Positions 1-7,324 of a DNA stretch of 11,410 nt are shown here, one piece after another. The DNA lies in contig JBEKHI010000321.1 in assembly GCA_050012355.1 (NCBI GenBank), forward strand, positions 1 to 11,410, given 5' to 3'. The position numbers and the translations under genes are program-made. Below the pieces are notes generated by a model. It worked only from the letters and a program-made list of their open reading frames with translations. It searched no databases and had not been told where the DNA came from. How positions within the stretch are numbered: the first letter of the stretch is position 1; each line of letters opens with the position of its first letter. The stretch comes from JBEKHI01 sp050012355 (GTDB lineage Bacteria > Actinomycetota > Actinomycetes > Streptosporangiales > Streptosporangiaceae).

Positions 1-1834
1 GACGGCGGTGGCGTTGTGATGATGAGTGGTCGTGCTGGACAGCGGTGGCGGGGGCGCGGGGTGCGTAAGCAGGCGGCCGGGGGTGACGGCCTCGTCGAGG
101 ATCCAGGCGGGGTCGCCGGGGGCGGCGATGGTGCGGCCGAGCCAGGGTCCGGGTGCTGGGTCGCGGTCCAGGAGGGCTTCGGCCTCGGGGGGGAGGAAGG
201 CGTGCTGCGGGGCGCCGTTGTCGGACCAGCGGAATCGGGTGACAGAGGTGACGGGGGGAACGGCACCGGCGGCGATGAGCTCGGCGAGGATCGTGAGGGT
301 GGCGGTCCAGACGGCGTCGGGATCGGGGAGAGCGGCGATGACGGGGGCGACGCCAGTCAGGTGGAGATCGCCCTCGCGGGTGAAGAGCTGGCGGGCCAGG
401 GTGGTGATGACACGGGCGGTGGTGTCACGGGCCCGAGCAGGAGTCACGGGAACGGGGGGCTTGTCGCTGGTCCAGCTAAGCTCGCTGCCGTGCCTGATGA
501 CGGAGGAGACCCGGACTAGCCGCGGGTCATCCAGCGTGTTGATGTCGAGCAGTTTCCGCACCCGGTGATGAACGCGTCCCGACCGGAACACCACCGAGTA
601 GCGCAGCAGCCCCACGACCGGCCGCCGCGCGTAGCGCCGCTGCATGTCGGGCAGGCCGCTGTACAGCTCTGGCTGGGTATCCCAGTAGTTGGCGCGGGCG
701 AGTTCGCGCCAGAGGGTGATGACCGGGTGGCGGGGCGGTGCGATGACGATGTCGTTGTTGATGCCTTCGGGGATCACGTGCAGGGCGAAGGCGTGGGGGG
801 AGCTGGCGACGTTGTGGAACAGGCTGGTCAGGGAGGCGGGGAGGGGGGTGCCGTCGGGGGTGGTGCCGAGGTAGTTGTCGCCGTCGGTGTAGGCGCCGCC
901 GAAGGTGTGGATGATGTCTAGGCGCAGGTGGTCGCTGGCGCCGGCGTAGCCGCGGGGGAGTTGTTTGGCCATTTCGGCGGTGAACGGGGCGTGCAGGGTC
1001 ATGGGGTGGCTGGCGTGGAAGACCTCGTGCACGTTGATGAGGTGGATCCCGTGGTCGCGGGCCCAGGTGAGCATGGAGCGGACGGCGGCGTGCGGGTCCG
1101 GGGCACCCGGCGGGGGAACGGTCTCGGCGGCGGTGAACGCCGCCCGCGGCACATCCGTCCAGACGACAAAATCAGCCTCGTCGTGAAAGCGGTCGGCCGC
1201 GTAGCCGAAAATCCGGCGGAGTCGGGTGTTTTCCGGAACCGGACCGCCGAGCCAGATGACGTGCACCAGGTGCGGGATGCTCACCTCGGCTGGCAGCAGG
1301 GGGGCGCCGGCGGCGGGGGCCTGGTCCCAGTGGCGGCTATGGGGATCGCGGGCCACCCGGGTGACGAGGCCGGGGTCGGCGGCCAGGGCGGCGGGGATGA
1401 GATCGGCGGCGGGGGTGGGTGCGGGGCGGGTCATCGACAGGCGGCGCAGGAACGGGGCGGCGAGTTCGGGCGGCAGCGCACCGGGGTCGCAGCCGTCCAG
1501 GAACGCCGGCGCGGGTGGCAGGTCGAGCAGGCCGAACAGGTCCACGATGGTCGAACAGGTCCACGATGGTGCGCCGGGCCAGCTCGGCCTCGAAGGCGGG
1601 AGTACGCACCGGCGCCCCGGTCAGCTGCCGGATCCAGGCAGTCACGTCCGGGTCCAGCGGCGGCAGCGGCGGCGGTATCACCCGCCGCCCCACCGCCATC
1701 AACTCCCGCAGCTCCTGCGCCAGCTCCCGCTCGGGCGCGGCGATCGTTGCGTCCGGACCGTGCTCAGCGAGCTGGTCCTCCTGGTCCTGAGTGCTGGAGC
1801 GGGCGGTGCTCAGCGCGGCAGCGAGATTCTGCAC
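1..1834 (-). CDS. TcdA/TcdB-type glycosyltransferase, frameshifted by a 19-bp duplication and cut off at the window start
   Basis: Predicted sugar-nucleotide glycosyltransferase of the clostridial large-toxin type (Gly_transf_sug / GT44-like), expected to modify a protein using a UDP-sugar. Reading from the GTG at 1834 and dropping one copy of the 19-bp duplication gives 605 open codons to base 1. Numbered that way, IPHLVHVIWLGG (180-191) matches the toxin VWIGG motif, and ASDHLRL (293-299) plus GGAYTDGDNY (306-315) match the ASDxLR and GGxYxDxD motifs. D295, R298, D311 and D313 have the same spacing as D270, R273, D286 and D288 of TcdB. As sequenced, the frame from 1834 shifts at the duplication and ends at 1337, before these motifs. 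The catalytic part could only be made by a restart, for example at the GTG within the duplication, or if one copy is lost. Codon use is strongly G/C-ending on both sides of the break, so decay, if real, is recent. The C-terminus lies outside the window. Family call firm; functional state uncertain. Confidence 0.8.
1533..1570. repeat. Perfect 19-bp tandem duplication that breaks the glycosyltransferase frame
   Basis: The unit CGAACAGGTCCACGATGGT occurs twice head to tail (1533-1551 and 1552-1570) with no mismatch and no spacer. Nineteen is not a multiple of three, so the second copy moves the reading frame by one base. On the minus strand the frame before it (from 1834) and the frame after it (down to base 1) are different. 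Removing one copy joins them into a smooth sequence reading ARRTIVDLFGLLDLPP. This looks like a recent slippage event, an assembly error, or a switch site. Confidence 0.95.
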
Positions 1835-1840
1835 CAGGAG

Positions 1841-1848
1841 TCCTTCCC
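1841..1848 (-). promoter_or_regulatory. Ribosome binding site of the glycosyltransferase gene
   Basis: On the minus strand GGGAAGGA lies six bases before the GTG at 1834. It is the best Shine-Dalgarno match in the area and is the reason for choosing this start. Confidence 0.6.
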
Positions 1849-1865
1849 CTGACGTTCGTATTAGA

Positions 1866-1903
1866 TCCCGTCCGTTCCGGTGCCGGGTCCGGAACGGACG
1901 GGA
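1866..1903. promoter_or_regulatory. Perfect 15-bp inverted repeat (hairpin or operator) upstream of the glycosyltransferase
   Basis: TCCCGTCCGTTCCGG (1866-1880) is followed by an 8-base loop and its exact reverse complement (1889-1903). It lies about 32 bases upstream of the GTG at 1834. It could be a 5' leader hairpin in the glycosyltransferase mRNA or a regulator binding site. It has no T-run after it in either direction, so a classical terminator is less likely. Confidence 0.6.
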
Positions 1904-2184
1904 TGCTCCTCGATCAGCAGCCCCACCCGGTACCGGCCAGGGGCACCTACCGGCTGGATAAAGGCCATCTGATCAGGGTCTGAGAAAAAGCCGGGGTTCG
2001 ATCGCGGCCTCCTGGCATCTGAGTCCCCACTCTTTAATACGCGGCTTCTGCCGCGCCGCTTCACGGGGCCGTTCGATGTGAAAATCTTTGGGAGGACAGG
2101 CTGTTTCCAGGACGGACAAACGAACCAAAGTGGGCGAATCGCCGTAGTTAAATATGAGAAGGCGTCGAACGAAATGGTCGAAGC

Positions 2185-2643
2185 ATGCCTAAGCGAAACG
2201 CGCCCGTTGCGATCCCGGCGCGGGGTCCCGTCGATCTACTCGTCACCACGATGACCTATCCAGGAACTGCGTCCAATGTATCAGAGGCCAGGCACTGGCT
2301 GCGCGACATTCTCCGTAACTCGCCCCGGGCATATGATGCGGAGCTAGTCGCCGCCGAGTTTATGAGCAATGCCATCCGCCACACCCCCAGCGGCGACGAC
2401 GGTGGTACCTTCACCATCACCATTCAACTCGGGTCTGACCGGGCCCGGATCGAGGTCCTGGACCTAGGGGGCGCCAGATGCGACGGCTCGCTTGGTTATG
2501 GCCTGCGGGCCACTGGCGCACCGGTCGCGAGCTCCGCCGAAGGCGGCCGCGGGCTGCGAATGGTGACCGCACTCGCTGACGAGTACGGTCACGAGGTCGG
2601 CGATACCCGGGTCCACATCTGCTGGGCGCTGCTCACCTGGTAA
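2185..2643 (+). CDS. SpoIIAB/RsbW-type anti-sigma factor ATPase (HATPase_c_2)
   Basis: A 152-residue cytoplasmic GHKL-fold ATP-binding protein of the kind that, in actinomycetes, binds sigma factors or phosphorylates anti-sigma antagonists. The N box is ELVAAEFMSNAIRHT, with E58 and N62 in the usual Mg/ATP positions. The G1 box is EVLDLGG around D93 and G95, and the G2 box is GGRGLRM around 120-126. The fold fills the whole protein, with no extra sensor or phosphatase domain, and the length is normal for the family. The start at ATG 2185 has only a weak RBS. ATG 2251 (M23, in MTYPGT) is a real alternative, because family members often begin near this point. The gene runs divergently from the glycosyltransferase and converges with the beta-helix/AAA+ gene 59 bases downstream. 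Its partner sigma factor or antagonist is not in the window, so its target is unknown. Confidence 0.88.
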   Translation: MPKRNAPVAIPARGPVDLLVTTMTYPGTASNVSEARHWLRDILRNSPRAYDAELVAAEFMSNAIRHTPSGDDGGTFTITIQLGSDRARIEVLDLGGARCDGSLGYGLRATGAPVASSAEGGRGLRMVTALADEYGHEVGDTRVHICWALLTW

Positions 2644-2686
2644 AGATTCAATAGAGTCGCCAGTTGGGAATGGCACCTGGAACGCT

Positions 2687-2702
2687 CCGGTAAATCGACC
2701 GG
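2687..2702. terminator. Weak hairpin between two convergent genes
   Basis: The 59-base gap between the convergent stops holds CCGGT (2687-2691), a 6-base loop and ACCGG (2698-2702). The stem is only 5 bp with no T-run, so a terminator role is a guess from position. Confidence 0.2.
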
Positions 2703-5700
2703 TCAGAGATAACGGTTGCTGGGCGGGGCGGAACCGTCCCTCGATGAGCGTGTCCGCTTGCCAGGGGCGGCGGCGAATGGAGCCGCGTCTTCCGGCGTGA
2801 GCGAGCGCAGATCGGTATCGGTGGGGGAACGCATGCCGCGCATCCGCCCGGCCTGCCTGGTGATCATTTCCTCCAGCACCTTGCGGGCATACCGGCCGTT
2901 GCCGAACGCCTTGTCTCGTGGCACCTGGTCGAAGTGCGCGCGCAGCAGGGTCAGGGTCTCGTCCGGGCATTCGTAGCCGGCCGCCGCCGCATGCTGGCAG
3001 AAAATGGTGATCAGCTCATCGGAGGAGTAGTTCTCGAAAAGCACGTATCGCGAGAACCGCGACGATAGACCCGGGTTGCTTGCCACGAACCTGGCCATCT
3101 CGTCGGTGTACCCAGCGGCGATGACCACCACCTCGTCCCGGTGGTCCTCCATGAGCTTGACCAGGGTGTCGATGGCCTCGCGGCCGAAGTCGTTGCCGGT
3201 GCCGCGCGGCGCCAGCGTGTAGGCCTCGTCGATGAAGAGCACGCCGCCGCGGGCCCGGTCGAAGGCGTTCTTGGTGCGCTGCGCGGTCTGCCCGACGTAC
3301 TCGCCCACGAGGTCGGCGCGGGCCACTTCGACCAGCTCGCCGCCATCAAGCACGCCGAGCGCGGTGAGAATGTCCTTGTAGAGCCGCGCCACGGTTGTCT
3401 TGCCGGTGCCGGGCGCGCCCGCGAAGATCAAATGCCTGCTCAGCTGGGGCACCGGCAGTCCGGCCTGCTCACGCTGCCGGGCCGACGCGATCAGGTCCAC
3501 CATGCCGGCCACTTCCTGTTTGACCTGGGCCAGGCCGACCATCTCGTACAACTGGCCGAGCAGGCCCTCGATGACCTGCGGCTCGGCCCCCCGGCCGGTG
3601 GTCGCGCCCGGGCCTGGCAGGCCAAGGTCTTCAGGCAGGAAGCGGGTCAGCTCCGCGGTCGACGCGTCCGGCATCATGGACAGCCGCCCGGCCTGGCGGC
3701 CCACCATCTCCTCGAATATCTTCCGGACCGTCCGGCCGTTGCCGAACGTCTCGTCCCGCGGCATCCGTTCGAAGAAGGTGGCCATCGCCGCCCGGGTCTC
3801 ATGCTCGAGGGTGTAGCTGTGCGCCTGGCACATCAGCTCCATGATCTCTACCAGCTCGGCCGGGGAGTAATTCTCGAATTCCACGGTGCGAGAAAAACGC
3901 GAGGCCAGTCCCGGGTTCGCCCCGATGAACTGGCGCATCTCGTGCGTATAACCCGCCACGACCACCACGACGTCGTCCCGGTGGTCTTCCATGAGTTTGA
4001 CCAGGGTGTCGATGGCCTCGCGACCGAAATCAGGGCCGGTGCCGGTGCTGCCGGCCGCCAGCGTGTACGCCTCGTCGATGAACAGCACCCCGCCGAGCGC
4101 TTCCTCGAACTTCTCGGTGGTCTTGAGCGCGGTCGCGCCGACGTACTGGGCCACCAGGTCAGCCCGGGCCACTTCCACCATCTGGCCGGTGCGCAGCACG
4201 CCCAGCGCGGTCAGGATCTTGCCGTATAGCCGGGCCACCGTGGTCTTGCCGGTGCCCGGCGACCCCGCGAACACCAGATGCCGCGCCATCGGCGGGGCCG
4301 ACAGGCCAGCTTCTTCCCGCCGCTTGCCCAGCGCATGCAAGTGAACGAGCCGCGACACTTCCTGCTTGACCCCGGCCAGGCCCACCAGCGAATTCAGTTC
4401 CCGCAACAGCGGCTCCACCGCGCGATTGCCCTCGGCCGCGCCGACGGTGATCATGCTCGTCGCCTCGGCGGCACTGGCCTGGGCGACCGCGGTGGACTGT
4501 TCATACGAGTTAGGCGCGGCATTCCCTTTGGAGATCAAGTCCTCAACGACCAGCAGTTCGCTGGCCACCGTACGCCGCAGTCCCGCCCCTGCGTTGTCCC
4601 GCACCGTACAGTCTCGCAAAACGACGGACTGACTGCTGCCGACGACCACCCCATCGCCCTGGTTGGCAGCGACCTCGCAGCTGGTCAGCCGAGCCTGGGC
4701 ACCCTCGGTGAGCAGAACGCCGGGACCCTGGGTATCGCGGACCAGGCTGCGGCTCAACGAAACGTCCCCGCCCTCCTCGACCACCACACCGCAGGTGCCA
4801 GCGCCGATCACCTCGCATTCGCGCAGCACTCCCCGGCCCCGGCCGGCCACCAGCACGCCCGCCTGAGCCGCGCCCACGAACCGGGAGCCACGCACATCGG
4901 GGTAACCGCCGCTCGCGGTCCGCATCCCGGATCCCCCGATTCCCTCGAACACCGAATCCTCGACCCGGCCGCGGCCCTCGTCGAGCACGATCAGCCCGTC
5001 GCCGGCGCATTCGGCCACCGCGGCCTGGCGGACCAGCGGGTTGGCCGCCGTACGGACCTCGATCCCGTGCTGGCCGGTACCCCGGATATCGAAGCGGTCG
5101 AACGTGCCGGCGGCGGCGTCAGTCACGCTCAGGGCGGTCTTGGCGGTGCCGCGGATCCGGCATTTGGTGAACACCGGATCGCCGCCCCCGCCGACCCGGA
5201 CGCCGGATGAGCGGGTATCGGACACCATGCAATCGGTGAAGGTACCGCCGGACCTGCTGTCCAGGGTGATGCCCTCGCCCTGAACCCGGCTGATCGAGCA
5301 GCGGCGCACGACCGGGTCGGCGTCCTCGGTAAGCACCATGCCGTGCGAGCCGATGTCGCGCAGTTCGCAGTCCTCCACGACCGGGCGGGCCGCCTCGGCC
5401 ACCAGGATGCCCACCCCGCTGGTGTCGTGGATCGAGGTGGACCTCAGCCGGGTGGAACTAGCCTCCATAACGGCCACCGCTGGACCAGTGATCCGGGTCA
5501 GCTCGCAGCCGTCCAGGTCGCCGCGCGCGCCGCGCGCGGCGACCCCGGTTCCCTGGATGTCGCTGATCGTGCACTCGCGAAAAGTCGGATCCGCACCACT
5601 AGCGATCGTCACTCCGTCAGACCCGACTCGCGTGATCAGGACCCGCTCGAACATGCCCTGGGCACCATCGGATATCGCTATGCCAAGCCCCGCCGAGTTG

Positions 5701-6125
5701 CCGACCCGCCCGCCGTGTACGACGACCGCCGCGGTCTCGCCGAGTACCCGGATCGCGGCCTGCCCCGACGCCGCGACCTCGCACTCTCCCAGCAGCAGCG
5801 TGCCACCGGTGACGTTCACCACCGCGGTCGCACCGTCCCGGCTACGCAGCGTCAGCCCTTCCAGCTTGACCGCACCCTCGCCGAGATGCAGGGCCGGCCC
5901 GGCTGGCGACTCCACGATCACTTTCTCGGTGGCGTCCGCGCTGGTGATTGTCACGTCCCCGGCCGGGCTGAGGCTCTCCGCGTACAGCCCTGGGTGCACC
6001 AGGATAATTGCCCCGTCCGGGGCGGCGATGAGCGCCGCCCCGATCGATCTATGACTGGCCTGCCCGTCCAGTGCCACGGTGATCGTGTTCGGTTTGGCGC
6101 CAGCGCCGTCTACCACTCGCTCCAC
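2703..6125 (-). CDS. Beta-helix protein with two CbxX/CfqX-type AAA+ ATPase modules
   Basis: About 1140 residues from the GTG at 6125. Residues roughly 20-545 form a right-handed parallel beta-helix: some twenty repeats of about 23 residues with the pattern xCxIxxxxGxGVxV. Two CbxX/CfqX AAA+ modules follow. Module 1 has Walker A GSPGTGKTT (K627), Walker B LFIDEAYTL (D684, E685) and SRFSR. Module 2 has GAPGTGKTT (K909), LFIDEAYTL (D966, E967) and SRFSR. Both keep the residues for ATP hydrolysis and arginine-finger action. This AAA+ family includes CbbX and the C-terminal half of EccA from ESX/type VII secretion, so a cytoplasmic chaperone or remodelling role is likely, with the helix as binding platform. 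The frame stays open back to a TTG at 6281, directly after an in-frame TGA, but that stretch has no RBS and rare codons (ATA). GTG 6125, 6116 or 6077 is a likelier start. The gene diverges from the giant SecA-like gene. Confidence 0.88.
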   Translation of the reverse strand: MERVVDGAGAKPNTITVALDGQASHRSIGAALIAAPDGAIILVHPGLYAESLSPAGDVTITSADATEKVIVESPAGPALHLGEGAVKLEGLTLRSRDGATAVVNVTGGTLLLGECEVAASGQAAIRVLGETAAVVVHGGRVGNSAGLGIAISDGAQGMFERVLITRVGSDGVTIASGADPTFRECTISDIQGTGVAARGARGDLDGCELTRITGPAVAVMEASSTRLRSTSIHDTSGVGILVAEAARPVVEDCELRDIGSHGMVLTEDADPVVRRCSISRVQGEGITLDSRSGGTFTDCMVSDTRSSGVRVGGGGDPVFTKCRIRGTAKTALSVTDAAAGTFDRFDIRGTGQHGIEVRTAANPLVRQAAVAECAGDGLIVLDEGRGRVEDSVFEGIGGSGMRTASGGYPDVRGSRFVGAAQAGVLVAGRGRGVLRECEVIGAGTCGVVVEEGGDVSLSRSLVRDTQGPGVLLTEGAQARLTSCEVAANQGDGVVVGSSQSVVLRDCTVRDNAGAGLRRTVASELLVVEDLISKGNAAPNSYEQSTAVAQASAAEATSMITVGAAEGNRAVEPLLRELNSLVGLAGVKQEVSRLVHLHALGKRREEAGLSAPPMARHLVFAGSPGTGKTTVARLYGKILTALGVLRTGQMVEVARADLVAQYVGATALKTTEKFEEALGGVLFIDEAYTLAAGSTGTGPDFGREAIDTLVKLMEDHRDDVVVVVAGYTHEMRQFIGANPGLASRFSRTVEFENYSPAELVEIMELMCQAHSYTLEHETRAAMATFFERMPRDETFGNGRTVRKIFEEMVGRQAGRLSMMPDASTAELTRFLPEDLGLPGPGATTGRGAEPQVIEGLLGQLYEMVGLAQVKQEVAGMVDLIASARQREQAGLPVPQLSRHLIFAGAPGTGKTTVARLYKDILTALGVLDGGELVEVARADLVGEYVGQTAQRTKNAFDRARGGVLFIDEAYTLAPRGTGNDFGREAIDTLVKLMEDHRDEVVVIAAGYTDEMARFVASNPGLSSRFSRYVLFENYSSDELITIFCQHAAAAGYECPDETLTLLRAHFDQVPRDKAFGNGRYARKVLEEMITRQAGRMRGMRSPTDTDLRSLTPEDAAPFAAAPGKRTRSSRDGSAPPSNRYL
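5516..5544. repeat. Perfect 13-bp inverted repeat inside the beta-helix coding region
   Basis: GGTCGCCGCGCGC (5516-5528), three bases, then its exact reverse complement (5532-5544). It encodes the Gly/Ala/Arg turn GVAARGARGD in one beta-helix repeat. It is probably a by-product of G+C-rich codons for Ala, Arg and Gly, though the RNA would fold strongly. Confidence 0.5.
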
Positions 6126-6379
6126 CGGTACCGCCTGCCGTTCGCAGACGCCGCCCGGGTGCGGCGCCTGCTCATTAATACGCCAGGGTTCCAGCGTGCC
6201 TTCACCCGCTGGGGATCGTGGGTCCCCGCCGATGAAATTCGTCGTTATGTCGAACCATGCTTGTTGCCCGCTACGTAGCAATCAACTGAGCAGTCAACGG
6301 CAGCTCGGAGGATACGACTTGAGGAAGGCCGGTACATCGCGACCGCTCAGCCAGCGGTCATCCTGGTGGCGGTTGAGCC
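6126..6379. other. Divergent intergenic region between the beta-helix/AAA+ gene and the giant SecA-like gene
   Basis: If the AAA+ gene starts at 6125, this gap is 254 bases and must hold promoters for both large genes. It contains a 10-bp palindrome GCTACGTAGC (6270-6279), a TCAAC direct repeat spaced by 12 bases (6282 and 6294), a strong GGAGG at 6307-6311, and a 7-bp hairpin at 6341-6359. I could not find a convincing -35/-10 promoter on either strand. Confidence 0.5.
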
Positions 6380-6396
6380 ATGCCGACATCCCTTGA
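6319..6396 (+). CDS. Possible 25-codon leader peptide overlapping the start of the giant gene
   Basis: A TTG at 6319 follows a textbook GGAGG (6307-6311) at seven bases spacing and opens a 25-codon frame ending at TGA 6394-6396. This overlaps the ATG of the giant gene (6380) in another frame. The giant gene itself has only a weak GGTGG RBS at 6365-6369, so translation of this leader could couple to it. The peptide (MRKAGTSRPL...) has no recognisable motif. Support is only the RBS and its position. Confidence 0.25.
   Translation: MRKAGTSRPLSQRSSWWRLSHADIP
6341..6359 (+). promoter_or_regulatory. Hairpin just upstream of the giant gene's start
   Basis: GACCGCT (6341-6347), loop CAGCC, AGCGGTC (6353-6359): a perfect 7-bp stem ending 20 bases before ATG 6380 and right next to its weak GGTGG RBS. 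It may control ribosome access or be a protein binding site. Confidence 0.4.
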
Positions 6397-7324
6397 GACC
6401 GGGTTCACGCCGGGGTGGAACAGCTTCTTCCAAGTTGTTTCAGGTACGAAGCCGCCGTTGCTGAACGCTCTGGGGGCGAATAACGCCCAGACGTCGGCCT
6501 ACAACGTAGCGGACCGTGTTGCCCAGCTTGTCGAGACACTTAACTCCGCGATTGACAGGGCTCTGTCCCAGATGGACACCCAGGTGTCCCCCGCGCTCAT
6601 CAAGTCACTGGCGGCATATACATATGAGCCGCCGTACCTGCTGCCGACGATGGAGGCGCAGCTTCGCGCGCTGGGCGATTACGCGGCGGACACCGGCAAA
6701 GAAGCCGTGGCCATGCGGGTACAAGCGATGATCATCATGGTGCAGCTCATGGAAGAGCTGCTCCAGCAGGCAGTGGTGGCGATCTTTGATCCGATACAGG
6801 CCATTGAGGACACGCTCGAGCTGTATGCCATCGGCCGGTTCCTGCTCAGAATCCTGAGAAGCGACCTGTTCAAAGCCATCATCGAGCCCACGGTGGCGAA
6901 CACGCTCCAGCAAGTGATCATGAACGCGATGACGCAGCTGGTGCTGATCAAAATGGGAATCCAGCCGGGCTGGAGCTGGTCCTCGTTCGGGAGCGCGTTC
7001 GCGATCGGCGCGCTGGGCGGTGCGCTGGCCCCGGCGATCGCCAAGCTGGATCATTACCTGGGCGGCGCGTTCGGCGGCTTGTTCACGAAGTTGCTGGACG
7101 GGGTGGGCGCCCCGGACCTGGCCAAGCTGGGGGCCGGGGCGGGGGAGAAGTTCGCCGAGCTGATCGGGGCGGGAGTACACAACGACCTGCACCTGTTCCT
7201 GTACACCCTGATGACCACCGGGGCAACCAACGGCTGGGACCTGGGTACCTTCACGAACGGGATGGCGCAGGCCCTGGTGGGGATGGGAGGCAGGGGGGTC
7301 GGCCTGGCCCTGAAGCCGTCCATC
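6380..7324 (+). other. WXG100-like (CpnT-like) N-terminal export domain of the giant protein
   Basis: Residues 1-315. It starts with PGWNSFFQVVSGTKPP and continues as long amphipathic helices. A hydrophobic helix AMIIMVQLMEELLQQ lies near 110, GWSW (197-200) leads into the small-residue helix SAFAIGALGGALA, and a GVHNDLHLFLYTL helix precedes a second GW. This succession is typical of the N-terminal domain of very large actinobacterial polymorphic toxins, which is related to WXG100 and used for type VII-like secretion. No cleavable signal peptide is present. Confidence 0.65.

Larger units (their letters stand above)
1835..2184. other. Divergent intergenic region between the glycosyltransferase and the regulatory ATPase
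   Basis: About 350 bases with no convincing gene. It holds the glycosyltransferase RBS, the 15-bp inverted repeat at 1866-1903, and a smaller hairpin at 2040-2055 (CGCGGC, TTCT, GCCGCG). A relatively A+T-rich stretch at 2145-2160 just upstream of the ATPase could carry its promoter, but I see no good -35/-10 pair. Both flanking genes must be transcribed from here. Confidence 0.6.

Noticed and set aside
928..1983. A 351-codon plus-strand frame
   Set aside because: It lies antisense to the glycosyltransferase, is extremely rich in Gly, Ala, Arg and Pro, has no domain, and runs through the frameshift site. It is a shadow of G+C-rich coding on the other strand.
1991..2015. GGTTCGATC resembling a tRNA T-loop
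   Set aside because: No anticodon arm, D arm or acceptor stem can be folded around it, so it is not a tRNA or a convincing attachment-site remnant.
1861..2064. A 67-codon minus-strand frame (GTG at 2064) upstream of the glycosyltransferase
   Set aside because: It has no RBS, no recognisable motif and atypical composition, and its 3' end is formed by the inverted repeat at 1866-1903. It is more likely chance open frame in intergenic DNA.
3141..5210. Long plus-strand frames of 362 and 310 codons across the AAA+/beta-helix gene
   Set aside because: They have no RBS or recognisable domain and lie antisense to well-conserved Walker motifs. They are shadows.
6079..6396. A 105-codon plus-strand frame across the divergent intergenic region
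   Set aside because: Its first half is antisense to the beta-helix gene and has no RBS at its ATG. Only its last 25 codons, behind GGAGG, deserve attention and are listed separately.
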